Position numbers and translations under genes: made by a program. Positions 36,879-43,554 of a stretch of DNA of 64,000 nt are shown piece by piece (the first letter of the stretch is position 1; each line of letters opens with the position of its first letter). The notes beneath the pieces are model-generated. The model made no database searches. It saw nothing but the letters and a program-made list of their open reading frames with translations, and had not been told where the DNA came from. The stretch is from Balneolaceae bacterium (GTDB taxonomy: Bacteria > Bacteroidota > Rhodothermia > Balneolales > Balneolaceae), in assembly GCA_017643365.1 (NCBI GenBank), contig JAEPNO010000005.1, forward strand, positions 163,375-227,374, in the 5' to 3' direction.

Positions 36879-38360
36879 ATGAGAAATAATATTTTTTGGG
36901 GAATTCTGATTATTACCCTTTTCGCCTATCCTACTCAATCATTTGCTCAAGATTACGATTACTACGACGAACTTGAATATCGAAAATGGCGCGTAACTTT
37001 AATCGGGCCAATATCTACAAACGGAACCCGAACGACTGATTTTACTGCAAAACGTTCGATTAACTTGCTTGGAGGATACCACGGAGCGTTAGATGGTTGG
37101 GAAGTTGGTCTCCTCTATAATGGCACCAAATATTACTCCGCCGGGCTACAGATAGCGGGTATAACAAACTTTACTCGTGGCACAATGGAAGGGTTTAACA
37201 TTGCGGGTCTAGCGAATGTTTCTAATAAAACGATGGCTGGCCTACAAGTAGCAGGAGTTCTTAATTACTCTAATTCCAATATTGAAGGCTTACAAGCAAC
37301 TATGGGAATTAATATGTCTAGAAGATCTACCTCAGGTCTCCAAGCAGCAGGTATTGCGAATATAAGTGGTAATGATATCGAAGGATTGCAAGCTGCGGGC
37401 ATTATTAATGCATCTAAAGGCGATATTTCCGGACTTCAAGCAGCAGGAGTAATGAACATTGCCAAAGATAATGTAGAAGGTTTACAGGCGTCCGGTATCC
37501 TCAACTTTGCCGGAGATGACTTATCGGGCATGCAAGCTACTTTTGGTGCAAATATAGCATTGGGTGATATTGAAGGTTTATTTGCTTCTGGTGCGTTCAA
37601 CTTCTCTAGAGGTGATGCATCTGGTTTACTTTTTTCAGGTGGGATAAATGTTGCACAAAACATCGAGGGATTATCGATTGCCGGTGTTGGTAACTTCGCA
37701 AAAGATCTAATGGGTGTGCAATCAGCTCCTGTAAACTTTAGCCAAACGGCCACAGGCGTACAAATTGGAATCCTTAATATTGCCAAAGAATTTGAAGGTG
37801 TGCCACTTGGTGTATTAAGTATTTACGGCAATGGTAGAAAAAATATCGACGTACGTTTTTCTGATGGCGGTTTCACTGACTTTTCTCTAACCACCGGTAC
37901 ACATCGTGTTTATAACATGGCCATGTTTGGTGTTAATTCTCTTCTCGATCGTGATGTTTATCGAATTGGATTTGCCGTTGGTTTAGAGAAAAATATTCAG
38001 GATTCTTTTGAAAAACTCGAAAGCACTACCCTTTTTGTGAACCAGGAATTTAGTGCCCATCATGTGTTTGAAGGCGATTTCGATAAAACTCTTAACATGA
38101 TGTATTCTTATAAATACCTTGTTGGAAATCGATTTGGCAATGGCTTATCACTTTACGGTGGTCCTAGCGTTAATATGCAAGTTTCACGCGTTACCGGTAG
38201 CGATGATTATAGTTGGTACAGTGTTTGGTCGCCTTCACGAAAAGGCCGTGAATATCAATTTTGGGTAGGATTTACCATAGGTGTTCGCATGTTCAAGCAG
38301 ATGAATTTACCGTTACTTGAAGATGATTGGGATCGACTTGAAGGGCGTTGGGATTGGTAA
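36879..38360 (+). CDS. Exported repeat-rich surface protein (GLQAAG-type repeats)
   Basis: 493 residues with a signal peptide (ending QSFAQ). Residues about 90-300 hold about ten units of roughly 20 residues of the form GLQAAGIxNxSxxDIE (e.g. GLQAAGIANISGNDIE, GLQAAGVMNIAKDNVE), an arrangement likely to make a beta solenoid. The last 190 residues look like strands of an outer-membrane barrel or anchor (RVYNMAMFGVNSL, YQFWVGFTIGVRMF). The repeats resemble those of LA_2272-type Leptospira surface lipoproteins, which I name as the nearest known relative without being able to prove it. Function unknown; surface contact or anchoring are possible. Confidence 0.7.
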   Translation: MRNNIFWGILIITLFAYPTQSFAQDYDYYDELEYRKWRVTLIGPISTNGTRTTDFTAKRSINLLGGYHGALDGWEVGLLYNGTKYYSAGLQIAGITNFTRGTMEGFNIAGLANVSNKTMAGLQVAGVLNYSNSNIEGLQATMGINMSRRSTSGLQAAGIANISGNDIEGLQAAGIINASKGDISGLQAAGVMNIAKDNVEGLQASGILNFAGDDLSGMQATFGANIALGDIEGLFASGAFNFSRGDASGLLFSGGINVAQNIEGLSIAGVGNFAKDLMGVQSAPVNFSQTATGVQIGILNIAKEFEGVPLGVLSIYGNGRKNIDVRFSDGGFTDFSLTTGTHRVYNMAMFGVNSLLDRDVYRIGFAVGLEKNIQDSFEKLESTTLFVNQEFSAHHVFEGDFDKTLNMMYSYKYLVGNRFGNGLSLYGGPSVNMQVSRVTGSDDYSWYSVWSPSRKGREYQFWVGFTIGVRMFKQMNLPLLEDDWDRLEGRWDW

Positions 38361-38453
38361 TAAACTATTCAGTTGTTACTAATTTGTGATGTTCTTTTTT
38401 CTCGGGATTGGTATCTACTAAAGAACTGTTAGCAGATTAAAAATCCATCCTAT

Positions 38454-39017
38454 ATGAAAACCCTACTATTTTCAACACTCGTTATTGCTTTATCAAGTTT
38501 GGCGTTTATATCAACAGAATCTAATTCCGATGATCATAACCACGCTGATGAGCATTTATACAACGAAATGAAACACTCCAGAACAGATACGGTGCCAACA
38601 TTTCCATATCAGAAAACGGAAGCCGAATGGAAAGAGATCCTAAGCTCTTCGCAGTATCGAATCCTACGCAAAAAAGGAACCGAGATTCCCTACATCAACG
38701 AATACTTTGATTACAAAGGCGACGGCATCTATGTTTGCGCAGGTTGTGGCCAACATTTGTTCGATTCGAAGCACAAATATAAAAGTGGAACCGGTTGGCC
38801 TAGTTACTGGAAACCCATCGACGATAGCTTAGTGGTTGAACTCGAAGATCGAAGTTTCTTTATGGTTCGGACCGAAATCGTTTGTTCGAATTGTGGTGGG
38901 CACATTGGGCATGTTTTCGACGATGGCCCCCAACCCACCGGCTTACGCTATTGTATGAATAGCACCGCAATGAAATTCGTACCTCGCGATGAAATTACTG
39001 AGACTTCATCGAATTAG
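38454..39017 (+). CDS. msrB: Exported peptide-methionine (R)-S-oxide reductase
   Basis: 187 residues; an N-terminal hydrophobic segment (MKTLLFSTLVIALSSLAF) indicates export to the periplasm. It reduces methionine (R)-sulfoxide in proteins. The zinc site is formed by Cys95, Cys98, Cys144 and Cys147 (CAGCGQ, CSNCGG), and the catalytic Cys167 lies in RYCMNSTAMKF. Position and sequence are typical. A terminator follows, so it ends a transcription unit. Confidence 0.92.
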   Translation: MKTLLFSTLVIALSSLAFISTESNSDDHNHADEHLYNEMKHSRTDTVPTFPYQKTEAEWKEILSSSQYRILRKKGTEIPYINEYFDYKGDGIYVCAGCGQHLFDSKHKYKSGTGWPSYWKPIDDSLVVELEDRSFFMVRTEIVCSNCGGHIGHVFDDGPQPTGLRYCMNSTAMKFVPRDEITETSSN

Positions 39018-39050
39018 ATTGTAATTCATGCGATTTTATATTTTCTTTTC

Positions 39051-39079
39051 AGGCGTCTACTAAGGCGCCTTTTTATTTT
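39051..39079 (+). terminator. Terminator after msrB
   Basis: AGGCG (39051-39055) and CGCCT (39066-39070) form a short stem followed by TTTTTATTTT. It sits 34 nt after the msrB stop and ends before the bPH2 gene. Confidence 0.75.
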
Positions 39080-39095
39080 AACTCATCTCAGAATC

Positions 39096-39623
39096 ATGGC
39101 TAAACCGGTACTTCTAAAAAAAGCAGAATTCAATCCCAGACTAAAAACCTACTTAAATCTGTATGGCGCATTTATGATGCTTGTGATGATTTTCACCATT
39201 CCGTTCATTCCCTTATGGTTGATAATTGCACCTGTCTTCATAAACAAATATTTCGAGCGTTTAGAATGCGAATTAACCACTAGATCACTACGTTTTAAAA
39301 AGGGTTTTTTAGTTCAGATCGAGAAAACGGTTCCTTTAGATAAAATTCAGGATTTAACGTTTAAAGAAGGTCCCCTTTTACGCATGCTTGGACTCAGTAT
39401 CTTGAAGGTAGAAACTGCCGGAAATTCGGGTACCGGTGTAGCTGATTTAAGTTTGTTAGGTGTTGTTGACGCCATGGAATTCCGCCAAATGGTATTCGAT
39501 CAACGCGATAAAGTTACCGATAATGCAAATTCGGGTGATACAAGTTCCGAATCGATGATTGAGATATTAAGTGATATTCGCGACTCCATTAAATCGATTG
39601 AGCAGAGATTAGCTGAAAAATAG
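39096..39623 (+). CDS. bPH2 (YdbS-like) membrane protein
   Basis: 175 residues with two close helices (about 21-52) followed by a bacterial PH domain of the bPH2/DUF304 class (ERLECELTTRSLRFKKGFLVQIEKTVPLDKIQDLTFKEGPLLRMLGL) and a helical tail. Function not known; related proteins occur in membrane-stress contexts. Its start is 25 nt after the msrB terminator. The gene before the tandem lipoprotein array. Confidence 0.75.
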   Translation: MAKPVLLKKAEFNPRLKTYLNLYGAFMMLVMIFTIPFIPLWLIIAPVFINKYFERLECELTTRSLRFKKGFLVQIEKTVPLDKIQDLTFKEGPLLRMLGLSILKVETAGNSGTGVADLSLLGVVDAMEFRQMVFDQRDKVTDNANSGDTSSESMIEILSDIRDSIKSIEQRLAEK

Positions 39624-39682
39624 TTTAAACTATTCTTTAGAGTTAAGCGTTAGGGTGATGATTCTTAACTAATTGGGGCATT

Positions 39683-40165
39683 ATGAATTATCGGGTTATT
39701 CTGCTATTAAGCACACTGCTTATATCTTGTTCATTATTTAATAACGAGCAACAAATCGTTTTAGATGAGGAGTTTATTGTTGGTGAATGGGTGCTTACAG
39801 ATTTCGATGGAGATTTAAATTTAGTATCCTTTTCGCAAGTTGATACTTCTAAACTAGACAATTATATCTACTACAATTTTACGGAACAGCCCCAATATTG
39901 GCATTTTAAATGCGAAATAATTCACTCCAAAAAACCTATCAATTATAATTATTGTAGATGGCGAGTAGATGGAAAGAGTCCCGATCTTTATCTAACATTG
40001 CATTATAATTATGATTTGATTAATTGGACTAGCCTTTTCCATCCTCCAATGGATTCTTATTATTTATACAAGGTTACTAAGCTTAACCAAAACTCGTTAA
40101 ATCTGGACTACATTTTTCAGGGGCCAACAGAAGATACTTTTATTCCCGAAGATCAAGAAAGATAG
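39683..40165 (+). CDS. Tandem small lipoprotein paralogue 1
   Basis: 160 residues, the longest of five related neighbours (39683-41909). The lipobox LLISC gives lipid-modified Cys16. Shared features are an acidic stretch after the Cys, IVGEWV with Trp near residue 36, a cysteine pair (C...HSKKPINYNYC, then RW) probably joined by a disulfide, DLYLTLHYN, and LYKVTKLNQNSLNL near the C-terminus. The small beta-rich domain resembles lipocalin-like lipoproteins; no known family matches clearly. Extra residues follow the shared end (QGPTEDTFIPEDQER). Confidence 0.65.
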   Translation: MNYRVILLLSTLLISCSLFNNEQQIVLDEEFIVGEWVLTDFDGDLNLVSFSQVDTSKLDNYIYYNFTEQPQYWHFKCEIIHSKKPINYNYCRWRVDGKSPDLYLTLHYNYDLINWTSLFHPPMDSYYLYKVTKLNQNSLNLDYIFQGPTEDTFIPEDQER

Positions 40166-40226
40166 GTAGCTAAAAGCTCTTTCACATCATTACAAAGAAA
40201 TCAACTTGTATAAAAGATTGAAGTTT

Positions 40227-40655
40227 ATGAAAACTCATTTCCTCATCTTTATCCCATTACTTCTCTCCTGCTCCTTGTTTGACAACGAACAGGACTTTGA
40301 GATTTATCCCCCGAATATTATCGGTGAGTGGATTAGAACAGATTTTACAGGAATTACGGAGTTTATAAATCTATCTCAGGCAGATACAAGCTCAATTGAA
40401 TTGTATATGAAGTACACTTTTGGTGATAATAATACTTGTGAATTAGAAAGTAGTAATTCAAACTCTTTTTATTTTTATGGGTGTAAATGGTATATAAATA
40501 AAGATGATGAAGACTATTACTTCTTCTTACAATTTGATGTTGATTGGGGAATTTGGCCGGGTCCGGTTTACTGGGATTTATACAAAATAAGAGAGCTTTC
40601 AGATCAAAAAATGACTCTGATTTTAATTGATTCGAATAATGATCGCGATGAATAA
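40227..40655 (+). CDS. Tandem small lipoprotein paralogue 2
   Basis: 142 residues from the ATG at 40227; a TTG at 40206 is open but only adds seven residues before the signal sequence. Lipid-modified Cys15 (LLLSCSLFDNEQ), IIGEWIRTDF, the Cys pair CELESSNSNSFYFYGC followed by KW, and LYKIRELSDQKMTL. The SCSLFDNEQ start is also seen in paralogue 4 and nearly in paralogue 1. Its stop overlaps paralogue 3 by eight bases (ATGAATAA). Confidence 0.65.
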   Translation: MKTHFLIFIPLLLSCSLFDNEQDFEIYPPNIIGEWIRTDFTGITEFINLSQADTSSIELYMKYTFGDNNTCELESSNSNSFYFYGCKWYINKDDEDYYFFLQFDVDWGIWPGPVYWDLYKIRELSDQKMTLILIDSNNDRDE

Positions 40656-41055
40656 AGTATTACTCCCAATGATTTTATTAATGTTGAGTTGTAATATTTA
40701 TAACACCGATGAAGTGATTATTGATAGAAATTTAGTAACTCAAAAATGGATGTATACGAGCGATCAAAAAGAAATGGAATTGATACCATATGATCGAAAT
40801 AAAGCGAATGAAGCCAAATACCACATTATTTATGATTTTTCAGACGGATGCCAAATTATTCACTCAGATCGAAAGAGTAATTTCTACCAACAGTGCTATT
40901 GGAGCCTAAGAGGAAATGAAGCAAATTTGTTTCTAACTCTATCTTACACAATAAAAAGTGAGAATAATACGGTTCAATTGTTTAGGTATTTCTATGAGGT
41001 TCTTGAATTATCAGAACAGCGATTTGAATTGAAATACATCGAACAAGTTTTTTAA
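40648..41055 (+). CDS. Tandem small lipoprotein paralogue 3
   Basis: 135 residues from the ATG at 40648; an ATG at 40627 is also in frame, inside paralogue 2. Lipid-modified Cys15 (LMLSCNIYNTDE), Cys pair CQIIHSDRKSNFYQQC followed by YW, NLFLTLSY, and FYEVLELSEQRFELKYI. The Gly-Glu-Trp motif of the other paralogues is replaced by TQKWMY, so this copy is diverged at that point. Translationally coupled to paralogue 2. Confidence 0.62.
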   Translation: MNKVLLPMILLMLSCNIYNTDEVIIDRNLVTQKWMYTSDQKEMELIPYDRNKANEAKYHIIYDFSDGCQIIHSDRKSNFYQQCYWSLRGNEANLFLTLSYTIKSENNTVQLFRYFYEVLELSEQRFELKYIEQVF

Positions 41056-41074
41056 CACCATTCAAATTTAAGCA

Positions 41075-41485
41075 ATGAAATACTTTATACTTTTTGTGCT
41101 TCCTTTGATTATAAGCTGCTCTCTATTTGATAACGAACAGGCACTAGAAATCAACCCCAATCACTTAATCGGCGAATGGCGTACCAAAAGCTTTTACGAT
41201 GACCTTGAACTCATTGAACCTGCTGAATTTGATACTTCTCAAGCCGGTTCAGTTTTTGGGATAGAGTTTATCAATAATAATACCTGTAGAATAACGCCAA
41301 TTAAACCACCTCATTTAAGAATTGGAGCATGCGAATGGGTAATCTATGGATATGATCCTGAAGTATATCTCAGAATTCAGTACACTCAAATGATTGATCA
41401 ATGGCCCATTGATTATAGCTTCTTATATAGAGTTAAAGAGATTTCGAATCAAAATATAACACTCGATCTTCTAGCAAAGAGTTAA
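41075..41485 (+). CDS. Tandem small lipoprotein paralogue 4
   Basis: 136 residues. Lipid-modified Cys15 (LIISCSLFDNEQ), LIGEWRTKSF, Cys pair CRITPIKPPHLRIGAC followed by EW, and FLYRVKEISNQNITLDLL. 19 nt after paralogue 3 and one base before paralogue 5, which makes the array compact and probably a single transcript. Confidence 0.65.
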   Translation: MKYFILFVLPLIISCSLFDNEQALEINPNHLIGEWRTKSFYDDLELIEPAEFDTSQAGSVFGIEFINNNTCRITPIKPPHLRIGACEWVIYGYDPEVYLRIQYTQMIDQWPIDYSFLYRVKEISNQNITLDLLAKS

Positions 41486-41486
41486 C

Positions 41487-41909
41487 ATGAAATTTTTTGT
41501 ATTTATACTGCTTGTTTCTTCTTTCGGGTGTGCATTGTTGGAGCCAAATACTGAGTTTGCTTTAACTACGGAAGAATTAAGTGGCGAATGGATAAGAAGT
41601 TCTTTCGAAAATCAGTTCAATCTTTATCGTTTTGATGAACCCCTTGAACAGGAAGATGTTCAGCATATCAACTATTCATTTGTAGACAATTCATACAGTA
41701 CATGTTCGATTACACATTCAGAAAAACCCATTAACTACTATTACAATTGTAGATGGTTTCTACATGGCGATGAGTATCCTAATCTATTTTTGTCGATGGA
41801 GTATAAAATTCAAGACAATCCAAATGATGACACATTTAGATTATTGTTTAAGATTGTATCTAAATCAGATCAATCAATCACACTTGAAACTATTCGTCGA
41901 TCTTTTTAG
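41487..41909 (+). CDS. Tandem small lipoprotein paralogue 5
   Basis: 140 residues. Lipid-modified Cys15 in SSFGCALLEPN, LSGEWIRSSF, Cys pair CSITHSEKPINYYYNC followed by RW (close to the HSKKPINYNYC of paralogue 1), and LLFKIVSKSDQSITLETI. Its last 20 nt overlap the 3' end of the convergent NSS transporter gene on the other strand. Confidence 0.63.
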   Translation: MKFFVFILLVSSFGCALLEPNTEFALTTEELSGEWIRSSFENQFNLYRFDEPLEQEDVQHINYSFVDNSYSTCSITHSEKPINYYYNCRWFLHGDEYPNLFLSMEYKIQDNPNDDTFRLLFKIVSKSDQSITLETIRRSF

Positions 41910-43380
41910 GCAACAGTCGTTTATTGAAAAACCAAACAAGTCCTAAGGCTAGTATCCACTGCCCCACAACGGTTGCCACCGAAAACGGATCGAAAGGATT
42001 GTACCAAGTATCTGGCGCGTATTCGGTAGCCGACAGATAAAACCACCAGAGCAAAAGCGTGATTACTTCAACCGGGATGATGTATTTAAGTATGATTTCC
42101 CACCAACCACCAAGCTTGGTTTTGCTGTCTTCGGTGTTCACCAAATTGAGACGGAAATCTTTAGCACCAAAACTGATAACGGCATACGAAATAAATGCAC
42201 CTGATACCATCAAGCCAACGCCCCAAACAAAGTCCTGATTCGCAAAGAAGGTTAAATTTAGGGCCGATGGAATCCCAAAAGCGAATCCAATCGCACAAAT
42301 CCAGATGGTTGCTTGTTTACGCGAAACACCCGTATCTACAAAAACTTTTACGGCAAGCTCGATCATCGAAATTAGGGAACTGAAAGCGGCAAATGTCAGC
42401 CCAAGAAAGAATAAGATGGAGAATATTCCTCCTCCTCCCATACTTGCAAATAACTGAGGCATCCAAATAAAGGTTAAGCCTGTACTTGCCGGACCTGAAG
42501 TCTTCATTACGTTTAAAATTTCAGCGTCTGTCATGGTAGAGCCAAGTGTTCCGAACACGGTGCTGAATATGATGATAGCAGCGAGCAACGAAATCATATT
42601 GTTACCGATTCCTGTTTGGAAGGCGCTAATTGTAATGTCATCTTGCTTGCGCATGTACGCGCCATAGGTTAAAATCAATCCCCAAGCGGCTCCGGTGTCC
42701 CATGCATTTTGAGTTAAAGCCTCAAGCCAGATCTGCGGATCTTTCAGCGTCGACCAATCCGGAGTAAACAGATACTGAATACCAGCCATACTACCTTCTA
42801 AAGTCACCGATCGAATCAAAGAAACCAGAAGCACCAACAATAAAGAAGGAATTAAGACTTTGTTGATCCGTTCGATGGATGAAATTCCCTTAACTACCAC
42901 CCATCCACCAAAAAGCATAATTATAGCATGCGTAAAAACCGGCATACCTGAGGCGTGGAAATTATCCCAAAGCATCAAAGAAGCTTCGTATGAGTCAGGT
43001 AATGAAGAAGTAACCGACTGGAATAAGTAGTACAAACACCATCCGGCAACAACGCTATAGTAGAACATAATGGCAGTTGCTACAAAGCCGATGAAACCAC
43101 CCATCCATCCTTTTTTCTCGCCAATTAATTTAGCGAAAGCACCTACAATGCCTGATCGGCCATTCCGTCCAATCCCGTATTCTGCAATAATGAGAGGAAT
43201 CGACCAGAGGAACAAGAAACTCAACCACGCTATTAAAAACGCGCCTGCACCGGTTTCTCCACCGTTTTGAGCGGCTATTCTGGGGAACCTCCAGATGTTT
43301 CCGGTACCTATTGCAATGCCCAAAACGCTTACTAATAAGCCGATTTTGGACGAAAATCTTTCCATTTTAGGTGCTGCCAT
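41890..43380 (-). CDS. Sodium-dependent transporter (NSS/SNF family), second copy
   Basis: 496 residues, LeuT-fold sodium symporter. The helix 1 signature is SVLGIAIGTGNIWRFPRIA, with QNGGETGAGAFLIAW after it. Eleven to twelve helices; longer C-terminus than the first copy (18791-20197), and low similarity to it, so the two are probably not a recent duplication. Substrate unknown (amino acid or related compound). Convergent with the lipoprotein array, overlapping paralogue 5 by 20 nt. Confidence 0.92.
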   Translation of the reverse strand: MAAPKMERFSSKIGLLVSVLGIAIGTGNIWRFPRIAAQNGGETGAGAFLIAWLSFLFLWSIPLIIAEYGIGRNGRSGIVGAFAKLIGEKKGWMGGFIGFVATAIMFYYSVVAGWCLYYLFQSVTSSLPDSYEASLMLWDNFHASGMPVFTHAIIMLFGGWVVVKGISSIERINKVLIPSLLLVLLVSLIRSVTLEGSMAGIQYLFTPDWSTLKDPQIWLEALTQNAWDTGAAWGLILTYGAYMRKQDDITISAFQTGIGNNMISLLAAIIIFSTVFGTLGSTMTDAEILNVMKTSGPASTGLTFIWMPQLFASMGGGGIFSILFFLGLTFAAFSSLISMIELAVKVFVDTGVSRKQATIWICAIGFAFGIPSALNLTFFANQDFVWGVGLMVSGAFISYAVISFGAKDFRLNLVNTEDSKTKLGGWWEIILKYIIPVEVITLLLWWFYLSATEYAPDTWYNPFDPFSVATVVGQWILALGLVWFFNKRLLPKKIDE

Positions 43381-43450
43381 GCAAATAATTGTTAATTAGA
43401 AAATAGGGGAACTTTTGGCTCGTTTCGATAGCCATTTGAACCTTATATTA

Positions 43451-43467
43451 CACATCATTTTGATGTG
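43451..43467. promoter_or_regulatory. Perfect palindrome between divergent genes
   Basis: CACATCA-TTT-TGATGTG, 7-bp arms around 3 bases, in the 174-nt region between the divergent transporter and DUF2723 genes. Possible operator for a dimeric repressor or hairpin in a leader; the binding protein is not identifiable. Confidence 0.4.
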
Positions 43468-43554
43468 ATTCAGGCTATGCATATCATTGCTGGCCAATCA
43501 TACTGGTTAATAATCGACTATCCAAAATTTTTTCAATAGCCGAACTTCATTTAC

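Noticed and set aside
39641..39670. AGTTAAG/CTTAACT inverted pair before the lipoprotein array
   Set aside because: A 7-bp AT-rich stem with a 16-nt loop and no T-run; too weak for a terminator call.
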